From Deltaproteobacteria bacterium (GTDB taxonomy: Bacteria; Myxococcota; UBA796; SXON01): a stretch of 11,784 nucleotides of DNA. The stretch is from assembly GCA_947483545.1 (NCBI GenBank), contig CANKNP010000147.1, forward strand, positions 1 to 11,784, in the 5' to 3' direction. Below, in pieces: positions 9,801-11,784 of the stretch. Position numbers and translations under genes: made by a program. The notes beneath the pieces were generated by a model. It saw only the letters and a program-made list of their open reading frames with translations. It ran no database searches and was not told where the DNA came from. The stretch's first letter is position 1. The number at the start of each line of letters is the position of its first letter.

Positions 9801-11194
9801 ATGATCGGCAGCGTAGACTTCACCTGCCGTTCAAACGCCGCGAGGATCTCCGCCTGCAGTTCGGCAGGCAACGCGGTGAACGCCGGCACCGCCGAGAGCG
9901 CACGCTCCAGCATCGGCAAGAACACGCGGACCGCGTACTGGTCGGTGATCTCCCCGCCCATCGACTGGCCGAGGATGACCGCCACCCGCTCCCGGTCGAA
10001 CGCGCGATCCGGGCCATATCCGGCGTCTTCCAACGCATCCGCGGAGGCTTCGAGTGCGATCTGTTGGACCGGGTCGATCAGCGGGACGGTCGAGGGGGGG
10101 ATGCGGAAGCGGCGCGGGTTGAACCGAAAGTCGGTGAGAAACCCGCCGATCTTCGAATAGGTCTTGTCGGGCGCGCCGTGGTCTTCGCTCCAATACAACG
10201 TGGGATCCCAGCGATTGGCGGGAACCTCCACGATGCCGCTATAGCCTGCGATCAAACGCTCCCAGAGCTGCGTGGCGCTGTTCGCGCCCGGGAGCCGACA
10301 CCCGATCCCGACAATCGCGACAGGGGCGCCGAACGATCCCATCGGCGCCGGGGATCTCGCGGTGCGGGGCTGCGCCCGGACGAATGCGCTGACGAGCCCG
10401 CCGAGCGTGCCGTGCTGCTCCGCGAGCGCGGCGGTCACGAGCAGGCCGCGACCCCCAAGCCAGGCGTGGGCGAAGGCATCGCCTTGCTCCCACAGGCCCG
10501 CTGCCACACCCTCAGCGGATTCACCAGCCGCGAGCCGCCGCACGGCCGGAGCCGCGACAGAGGCGACCAGCGCGATGCCCTCGACCTGACGCAGGTCGGA
10601 CGGTTCCAGGCGGGCCAGCCGCTCCCGCAGGGCCTCAGGCGGGTCCAGCAGCGCGAACAGCACGTCCGAGAGCAGCAGATCGCACGACGGCAGGTCGGTC
10701 GGCCCATGTGGCCAGTCCAGGATCATCGCATCGGCGGACTCCACGTCCCGCGCGTCGATCGCGCCAAAGCGTCCGCCCGAGCCCGAGCCCCGAACGACCA
10801 CGCCCGCGTGGCCCGTGCTTGGGCCTTCGATCCAGGTCTCTCGGCCTGAAACCGGCGGGCCCGCCAGCGTGAACACACCCGCCTCGCCAGGCACCACGCC
10901 TGCGGAGGAGGCCACGCGTACCCACGCCCCCGCGGGCACAGCTACCGCCTCTCCGCTCGTCAGATCGATCACCGGCACGCCGCCCGACGCTGTCACCACG
11001 CTCGCAAGGTGGACGCGCGCCGCAGGCAGGAGGCAGAAGATGCGGGCCATAGGCTCTCCGGTCGCGCGTTCTATCGCGCGAGGGCGGGACGGGCTCCTCG
11101 GGCGAGCGTTCATGCGGGGTTTCGGGGTGGGAAAGGCGGGGGCGCTGGCAAGCAGTCTGACGGCGATTCGCCCGAATTTGACGCTCCACGCCAT
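839..11194 (-). CDS. Giant iterative type I polyketide/lipid synthase: NPD-like-KS-AT-ACP-KS-ACP-ACP-KR-DH-PPTase
   Basis: This frame of up to 3451 codons encodes a complete multifunctional synthase. Domain order: degenerate flavin-reductase-like region (49-285), KS1 (290-748, Cys499/His633/His671), AT (880-1185, Ser981/His1083), ACP1 (1262-1336), KS2 (1474-1940, Cys1689/His1837/His1877), ACP2 (2043-2122), ACP3 (2177-2255), acidic linker (2256-2490), KR (2495-2950), DH (2985-3240) and PPTase (3265-3451). The second half resembles PfaA and enediyne synthases (KR-DH, terminal PPTase), but two ketosynthases and three carriers in one chain match neither exactly. It probably acts in the cytosol on malonyl-CoA, building a reduced, dehydrated chain repeatedly. 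No thioesterase or intact enoylreductase is present. Two starts are credible: ATG 11194 (GGAGG, 6-base spacing) and ATG 11050 (GGAG, 5-base spacing). The first 48 codons contain more A/T-ending and rare codons (AAA, AGA, ATA) than the body, and family resemblance begins at residue 49, favouring 11050. Stop TAG at 839-841. The product is unknown; synthase identity is very secure. Confidence 0.95.
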   Translation of the reverse strand: MAWSVKFGRIAVRLLASAPAFPTPKPRMNARPRSPSRPRAIERATGEPMARIFCLLPAARVHLASVVTASGGVPVIDLTSGEAVAVPAGAWVRVASSAGVVPGEAGVFTLAGPPVSGRETWIEGPSTGHAGVVVRGSGSGGRFGAIDARDVESADAMILDWPHGPTDLPSCDLLLSDVLFALLDPPEALRERLARLEPSDLRQVEGIALVASVAAPAVRRLAAGESAEGVAAGLWEQGDAFAHAWLGGRGLLVTAALAEQHGTLGGLVSAFVRAQPRTARSPAPMGSFGAPVAIVGIGCRLPGANSATQLWERLIAGYSGIVEVPANRWDPTLYWSEDHGAPDKTYSKIGGFLTDFRFNPRRFRIPPSTVPLIDPVQQIALEASADALEDAGYGPDRAFDRERVAVILGQSMGGEITDQYAVRVFLPMLERALSAVPAFTALPAELQAEILAAFERQVKSTLPIINEDSMPGELANVVAGRVTNALNLGGPNFTTDAACAGSMAAIQAAVKGLQDGDFDMALTGGSDRSMGPPTYVKFSKIGALSADGSRPFAEGANGFVMGEGCGVLVLKRLDDAERDGDRIYAVIRGIGASSDGKGKGITAPNPEGQRRALKRAYENAGVDPGTVDLFECHGTSTHVGDKVEVEALGELVAGRRSSPARIGSIKSNIGHLKAAAGSAATIKAALAVFHRTLPPSINCVTPRSDVDFARGPLQVQTLAEPWTSDVRRVGVSAFGFGGTNFHLVLEGYTPGQPRVAPPPAPPSPSPSSLPRTAPGVSIAPYFAIPAPTPEISADRGIPVPAGIWALSADTPEELIARCRALKRGQPQAYEPNAPLRVAAAAESEEERAQQLDKVIQTVQKGKGYDLLRQRGIHLEDVPCDGQLAFVFTGQGSQYIDMGLDLAAHFPIVAQTFAEADAVMTPYLGRPLTEIIRRDPRFTEEEQFDRLRQTEISQPATLTVDVAILRLLAGFGVRPDVVAGHSLGEYGAAVAAGMLTFSDALVAVSARGREMAAVKLPDFGKMAGVATNVDTVEAVLAEIPGYVVAANKNCPTQTVIAGESEAVEAAIEAFRSRGVTVHPLPVSHAFHSRIVAPASEPLRRVLSGLDLREPRRRITTNVNSRYYPTGVGARDAAIDILARQVASPVEWIAQVERMYADGARVFVECGPKRALAGFIVNILKHRPHRALYTNQPKRGGVLSFLDALASLFALGFPVDGEVAPGVWADAGLFDTGGPRRSTTTALQGRTQAIAAAQAAGGETHGAPAIERDILKIVAAKTGWPVESLDVNFDLEADLGIDTVKLADIVASVREHFRLEHDPNFRLGDHRTLRALIDYAGRRVGSTRPGGVPARRPAAVAPSGAFDGESGADTVSRFLAEVAQKDLGGLDAPAFAQAMLPAIQALLAASWQAFQTSAPGVPAPTASAPIAFARAAASPAATLAPAQAPSPAAPTASPAPVTPAPAIQAPGTSPGPGYIAPVSIVCSGASLGLPAGASVFADDNIQRMLKGENRIVPLSLATREAMVQKGIRRLVKNPKTGEGEFVLADSPLSVIQLAGVKAHFDLEADYGVDGAVVRTLDITTQLAFAAGLEALRDAGIPLVRSYRETSNGKRVATGWVLPPSMRDDTGIVFASAFPGYDQMVAHFEANGKTTEPDGTQAFDRRFLFQVLAMGHSQFAQFIGARGPNTQVNAACASTTQGIGIGEDWIRLGRCKRVIVIGSDDVTNDRLMPWIGAGFLAAGAATVEPVVEKAALPFDRRRHGMILGMGAVGLVLERTEDVAARGMVGVAELIGTHFTNSAFHGTRLDADHITREVKRFMAEVLERTGETAEAFASRCVFLSHETYTPARGGSAAAEMASLPAAFGPAASKIVIANTKGFTGHPMGAGIEDTVAVKALQYRLVPHIANLKEPDSDLGELCLSTGGSYPIDYALRLAAGFGSQLALAAWKRAAVGDARITDPAAYKRWLSAEGVGGTVVAFRQLRGTGRDDPRSSRPPVAAAAALAAIPALPPPVATPPAPVAAQPAASPRTTAAPIVAASRTPEIAAASSTDAMLKDLLEVVGRRTGYEPAELDPTYELEADLGVDTVKQAEIFGEMRDRHGIARDDGFKLSEYPTIEKLAQYLASRVATVPPPGPNEGGKPIPSVPSGIKTVTPSLPPGIAVLPVEDVPAPPEPPASAVPLAPGETVLDVLLAVVARRTGYDVGELDPTFELEGDLGIDTVKQAEIFGEVRDRFGIGRDDGFKLADYPTIARLAAWMESKATVSRASGAPDVRPTLTHAEPAAVQGSTGRVNTLTPGDADRTPPADPSPPEAGSEPAPAPKEAGAPAVEATRAPMGHSPFDLPLEPEVFEPLEFSDASEPVDFSEVEPQPPKPYIDTVDTPEFSGEEPPPPVTALVPPSDDDDENPFAPPPELAPVIEALPAEEGPDEPTSSSSPGFSVSATSSKFSHSLPSRRIEEIPDLALLGLPAIVMVPQDAATRRDPRNLAALPTRRASAASLPPSPLSALFAETTPFGLPASFRVRRPFRIARVPMGTPAVVGRNVEVLGEGWLAVALRMEVDRRGGVSELPAGVVPDAIIDAGASPLEAFQRARALAATPPKQWLCVLQSSSHSAAQAPTPASALRQVRDQGARAGIAKALGREWAGCEGRVVRLDPALTPELAARAALEELAEVDGALETWRTVDGREVAILDTEAWPQGRGRIPIDPVVILTGGTRGITARVASAIATRGPCTLVLVARSKPGAHALDEGIEKARIREELTAGGRRATPRQIDDALRPLRVAEEARRTVGGLKLAGAKVDVRVTDLADPEAVKKLVADVLATYKRIDICVHGAGVEESRTIADKDDAAFKRVFDGKAEGGLVLATELPATTFFLSMGSVAGRFGNPGQVDYSAANEALAQVCMKRPDSLHVCWTAWGDVGMAVRGGMQTLLTDRGVELLPAGPGARLTVGFLDAGVIGEVLVAGKLGGFPMPALHPLCDTVSWDGDAVVVTRSMSQASEPWMADHAIDGVWVLPGVIGLELMAAAALLACPHGRYMGAEEVKFAAPLKLHREEPVTVEIRATPQGDGIVHCTLQSTRVAKTGRVLTTSHFEAKVHLDEMPLMPTLPSTFLPDEPISSREIYRRFFHGQSFQVLRGVEAVALQGLFAEARVEHATIAEGLLTDPLVLEAAFQAAGLHRMAIHGVMALPSAIDVLERVSPVIEGDTLNVMVQLRKGSDGADLYDIDVDGSSGRVLRVRGFRLIDRGPLPPNERLPVPEGGWASVASASVADASELPHRDIKAMTARGTPKRQADRLAGQVAARRAVAALTTGEFQVQRLPTGAPSVEAEEEVFVSITHREGQAWAVASHRPVGVDVEQIVARSEAFAADWFRPEEALLTDEDQTIGWAIKEAVLKHLGVGMAESPRDVVVTRGEGWEARLVGALAGRFGDRGFAASVRRTGDLIGVVVVRAGELKRRVA
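842..1402 (-). other. Domain: C-terminal 4'-phosphopantetheinyl transferase (residues 3265-3451)
   Basis: The domain has the Sfp/AcpS-superfamily signatures: an S-I-T-H segment after a beta strand, G-V-D-V-E with Mg-binding Asp3347 and Glu3349, and W-A-I-K-E-A with Lys3382-Glu3383 and Lys3387. PPTases transfer the phosphopantetheine arm of coenzyme A onto a carrier domain, normally onto serine. As a fused copy it probably primes the carriers of this synthase itself, in cis or between subunits. The family residues look intact, so activity is likely. What it modifies is an open question because the carriers lack the usual serine. Confidence 0.92.
1475..2242 (-). other. Domain: double-hotdog dehydratase (residues 2985-3240)
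   Basis: The first hotdog has the dehydratase pattern H-x3-G-x4-P starting at His2999 (D-H-A-I-D-G-V-W-V-L-P). The second has a Y-R-R-F-F-H-G-Q-S-F segment and then D-P-L-V-L-E-A-A-F-Q, where polyketide dehydratases usually have L-D-A-A-x-Q. The catalytic Asp position is thus occupied by Glu3161, although Asp3156 lies five residues earlier. Expected job: remove water from the beta-hydroxyacyl chain made by the KR. Glu could still serve as the acid, so I call the domain probably active rather than dead. Confidence 0.88.
2345..3712 (-). other. Domain: ketoreductase with structural subdomain (residues 2495-2950)
   Basis: A degenerate Rossmann-like half (about 2495-2690) precedes the catalytic half. 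The NADPH-binding turn is T-G-G-T-R-G-I-T around Gly2707. Catalytic residues of the short-chain dehydrogenase type are present: Lys2850 in F-D-G-K, Ser2872 in G-S-V-A-G, Tyr2885 in D-Y-S-A-A-N and the following Asn. A charged helical insert (about 2725-2775, A-R-I-R-E-E-L and R-Q-I-D-D-A-L) sits after the first strands, as in PfaA-type ketoreductases rather than modular ones. There is no LDD-type motif at the usual stereochemistry site; the segment reads G-V-E-E-S-R. The domain reduces beta-keto to beta-hydroxy acyl groups. Confidence 0.92.
3725..4429 (-). other. Region: acidic, low-complexity interdomain linker (residues 2256-2490)
   Basis: About 235 residues separate ACP3 from the KR. They are rich in Pro, Ala, Ser and above all Asp/Glu, with repeated F-E/D-F-S-type acidic-aromatic patches (about 2330-2375), a run of four Asp near 2395, and a Ser run near 2425. 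No folded-domain signature is visible, so this is most likely disordered. It may be a long tether allowing the two C-proximal carriers to reach both the condensing half and the KR-DH half. Confidence 0.75.
4430..4666 (-). other. Domain: acyl carrier ACP3 with Thr at the attachment site (residues 2177-2255)
   Basis: This is a four-helix carrier domain with the helix-II signature D-L-G-I-D-T-V-K-Q-A-E-I-F. Aligned without gaps to E. coli AcpP (D-L-G-A-D-S-L), Thr2215 (codon ACC) occupies the phosphopantetheine serine position. It closely resembles ACP2 in both protein and DNA, indicating tandem duplication. The surrounding hydrophobic and acidic pattern is well kept, so the fold should be intact. 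Confidence 0.85.
4829..5068 (-). other. Domain: acyl carrier ACP2 with Thr at the attachment site (residues 2043-2122)
   Basis: Carrier domain with helix-II signature D-L-G-V-D-T-V-K-Q-A-E-I-F. Thr2081 (codon ACG) replaces the usual attachment serine. A Pro-rich linker of about 55 residues joins it to ACP3, and an Ala/Pro linker of about 70 residues separates it from KS2. Tandem carriers of this kind are typical of PUFA-type iterative synthases, where extra carriers raise throughput. Confidence 0.85.
5375..6775 (-). other. Domain: second ketosynthase KS2 (residues 1474-1940)
   Basis: A thiolase-fold condensing domain strongly diverged from KS1. It keeps an active-site cysteine in N-A-A-C-A-S-T (Cys1689). 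The first histidine lies in an unusual context, S-H-E-T-Y-T-P-A-R-G-G-S (His1837), where standard ketosynthases have E-A-H-G-T-G-T. The second is in T-K-G-F-T-G-H-P-M-G-A-G (His1877). All three catalytic residues are present, so this is not an ordinary chain-length-factor subunit, which lacks the cysteine. It may condense, act as a gate for chain length, or perform an altered reaction; sequence alone does not decide. Confidence 0.88.
7187..7411 (-). other. Domain: acyl carrier ACP1 with Thr at the attachment site (residues 1262-1336)
   Basis: Carrier domain directly after the KS1-AT pair, helix-II signature D-L-G-I-D-T-V-K-L-A-D-I. Thr1297 (codon ACT) sits at the phosphopantetheine position. 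It differs from ACP2 and ACP3 after the motif and is not part of their tandem duplication. About 135 residues of Ala/Pro-rich linker with a predicted helical patch (about 1360-1405) separate it from KS2. Confidence 0.85.
7640..8557 (-). other. Domain: malonyl-type acyltransferase (residues 880-1185)
   Basis: The domain starts with F-V-F-T-G-Q-G-S-Q. It contains the nucleophile elbow G-H-S-L-G-E (Ser981) and S-H-A-F-H-S with the catalytic His1083. The H-A-F-H tetrad is the usual marker of malonyl rather than methylmalonyl selectivity. It loads extender units onto the carriers. All key residues are present. Confidence 0.93.
8951..10327 (-). other. Domain: first ketosynthase KS1 (residues 290-748)
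   Basis: A PfaA-like ketosynthase with V-A-I-V-G-I-G-C-R-L-P-G at the start, Cys499 in D-A-A-C-A-G-S, His633 in E-C-H-G-T-S-T-H-V-G-D and His671 in K-S-N-I-G-H. It ends with G-F-G-G-T-N-F-H. An extra helical insert before the cysteine (about residues 410-480, ending E-D-S-M-P-G-E-L-A-N-V) is characteristic of iterative PUFA/enediyne-type synthases rather than modular ones. This is probably the main chain-elongating condensing enzyme. Confidence 0.95.
10340..11050 (-). other. Region: shrunken nitronate-monooxygenase/PfaD-like domain (residues 49-285)
   Basis: This N-terminal region resembles the flavin-dependent nitronate-monooxygenase (NPD) domains fused ahead of related synthases, though weakly. 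Visible correspondences are an opening A-S-G-G-V-P-V-I-D-L-T strand, G-V-V-V-R-G-S-G-S-G-G-R-F-G (about 128-141) where the family has a K-G-x-E-A-G-G flavin-binding loop, and a closing W-E-Q-G-D-A-F-A ... G-T-L-G-G-L segment (about 236-270). It is about half the length of a full domain as I recall it, and the flavin-contact residues are altered. I infer an inactive or scaffolding remnant of an enoylreductase. The family match is by pattern memory only. Confidence 0.45.
11056..11059 (-). promoter_or_regulatory. Candidate Shine-Dalgarno for the internal start at 11050
   Basis: GGAG lies 5 bases before the ATG at 11048-11050. Together with codon use and the onset of family similarity it supports a protein starting at residue 49 of the longest frame. 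Confidence 0.5.
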
Positions 11195-11200
11195 TTTCTT

Positions 11201-11205
11201 CCTCC
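11201..11205 (-). promoter_or_regulatory. Candidate Shine-Dalgarno for the upstream start at 11194
   Basis: GGAGG lies 6 bases before the ATG at 11192-11194, inside a purine-rich run. The spacing is ideal, so this start cannot be dismissed, but poly-purine tracts produce such matches easily. I see no convincing -35/-10 pair upstream. Confidence 0.45.
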
Positions 11206-11229
11206 CCCCCTTGCCCCTGCCCCGCCCCT

Positions 11230-11440
11230 TGCGGTAGCCTCTCGGAGTTCAGCAAGCCCAGCACCCAGGTTTCGGGGGACAGCGGGGCGACGCCCGTGGG
11301 GGAGTGGCTGCTGCACTACCTGGACGAGGACGCCGACGCCGAGATCGGCTGTGTCGGGCAGGATCCACCCAGCGTTCCGGACGGCAACCGCTCGATCCTG
11401 CACCGCGTCGAGCGGCTCGATCCGACGGGCCCCGGGACGA
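11230..11440 (+). other. Coding-like plus-strand stretch, possible small gene or gene remnant
   Basis: The 590 bases from 11195 to 11784 contain no confident gene. In this part one plus-strand frame shows strong G/C third positions and a plausible protein composition: S-E-F-S-K-P-S-T near 11242-11265, then E-W-L-L-H-Y-L-D-E-D-A-D-A-E-I from 11302. Coding character fades after about 11440, and the frame continues into repeats before its stop at 11644. No ATG exists in frame; a GTG at 11296 is the only usual start and has no good Shine-Dalgarno. I do not recognise the product. It may be the broken end of a gene truncated by repeat insertion, or chance. Confidence 0.25.
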
Positions 11441-11464
11441 GGGAGATCCGAGGGCGGGGTGACG

Positions 11465-11502
11465 GGTCATCGCGGCGCCTTGCGCCGCCTGCAGCGATGA
11501 CC
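11465..11502. repeat. Imperfect palindrome, relative of the 51-bp tandem unit
   Basis: Perfect 9-bp outer arms GGTCATCGC (11465-11473) and GCGATGACC (11494-11502) enclose a GC-rich inner stem. The left arm and the preceding bases (11453-11476) are the same as the start of the 51-bp unit at the right edge, so this is a dispersed partial copy with its own inverted half. Confidence 0.65.
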
Positions 11503-11562
11503 TCTGCAGACTTGAACGCCGCGGAGGACGACGTGGAAGGCGGCGGTGCGGAAGAGGCGGAG

Positions 11563-11598
11563 GGTGAACCACGGAGACGTGGAGGGCACGGAGGGAAA
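11563..11598. repeat. Fragment of an A-C-C-A-C-G-G-A-G type dispersed repeat
   Basis: The purine-rich series of ACCACGGAG, ACGTGGAGG and GCACGGAGG in near 9-base steps resembles the short periodic intergenic sequence (accacagagacacagag type) seen scattered in many environmental bacterial genomes. Its function is unknown. It supports reading this stretch as non-coding. Confidence 0.45.
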
Positions 11599-11626
11599 CC
11601 CGGCGAAGAACGCGGCGAGGTGGCTG

Positions 11627-11784
11627 CGACGTGGAAGGCGGGGTGACGGGTCATCGGGGCCGTGGCGTCGCTCAGGGCGACGTGGAAGGCGGGGTGACGG
11701 GTCATCGCGGCCGTGGCGTCGCTCAGAGCGACGTGGAAGGCGGGGTGACGGGTCATCGCGGCCGTGGCGTCGCTCAGGGCGACG
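11627..11784. repeat. 51-bp tandem repeat array, three full copies plus a fourth started
   Basis: Copies lie at 11627-11677, 11678-11728 and 11729-11779, and the next begins at 11780 and leaves the window. They differ at only one or two bases each. Each unit ends in a small hairpin (CGTCGC ... GCGACG) spanning the junction to the next unit and contains the GGTCATCGC motif also found at 11465. The period is a multiple of three, so one minus-strand frame stays open and repeats a 17-residue word, but no start signal, composition or partner supports a protein. Confidence 0.9.

Noticed and set aside
839..11194. Assignment as an enediyne synthase (PksE)
   Set aside because: KR-DH-PPTase order is similar, but a second ketosynthase, two extra carriers and the Thr attachment sites do not fit; no enediyne cassette genes are visible.
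839..11194. Frameshift or two adjacent genes fused by error
   Set aside because: The frame is continuous from KS1 to PPTase with consistent codon use and sensible linkers; no internal stop or duplicated boundary was seen.
11316..11756. Minus-strand frame beginning with a repeated 17-residue word
   Set aside because: The repetition is explained by the 51-bp tandem array; no Shine-Dalgarno, and the rest is antisense-like Ser/Pro/Arg sequence.
11627..11784. Possible CRISPR array
   Set aside because: Units are contiguous and nearly identical over their full 51 bp, so there are no variable spacers, and no cas gene is present.
1..11784. tRNA, rRNA or transposase genes
   Set aside because: No cloverleaf, ribosomal signature or transposase motif was noticed on either strand by eye.

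Overview
The window is very GC-rich, with strong G/C preference at third codon positions. It is dominated by one giant gene on the minus strand. The gene content points to a high-GC environmental bacterium, most likely Planctomycetota (Phycisphaerae-like) or a deltaproteobacterial/myxobacterial relative: a one-polypeptide iterative polyketide/lipid synthase with PfaA-like ketosynthase signatures, a TMTC-like GT-C glycosyltransferase, and intergenic palindromic repeats. This placement is inferred from recalled family distribution, not proven by the sequence.

Layout, left to right. Positions 1-606 (minus) hold the N-terminal 202 codons of a polytopic GT-C type glycosyltransferase whose 3' end lies outside the window. 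Positions 600-838 hold a cluster of palindromic REP-like elements and 43-bp direct repeats; one copy overlaps the start codon of the glycosyltransferase. Positions 839-11194 (minus) hold a single gene of up to 3451 codons. Positions 11195-11784 contain no confident gene. They hold a short coding-like plus-strand stretch, a 38-base imperfect hairpin, a dispersed-repeat fragment, and a 51-bp tandem array that runs off the right edge.

The giant protein reads, from the N-terminus: degenerate nitronate-monooxygenase-like (enoylreductase-type) domain, ketosynthase 1, malonyl-type acyltransferase, carrier 1, ketosynthase 2, carrier 2, carrier 3, a 235-residue disordered acidic linker, ketoreductase, double-hotdog dehydratase, and a C-terminal 4'-phosphopantetheinyl transferase. 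It should load malonyl units, condense them iteratively, and reduce and dehydrate each beta-keto group. No thioesterase and no intact enoylreductase is visible. A polyene-type or otherwise unsaturated chain is therefore the simplest prediction unless a separate reductase acts in trans. The product is unknown.

The most unusual feature is that all three carrier domains have threonine where the phosphopantetheine-accepting serine should be, in a protein that also carries its own phosphopantetheinyl transferase. Residue numbers below count from the upstream ATG at 11194. Subtract 48 if the second start at 11050, which I think at least as likely, is the real one.
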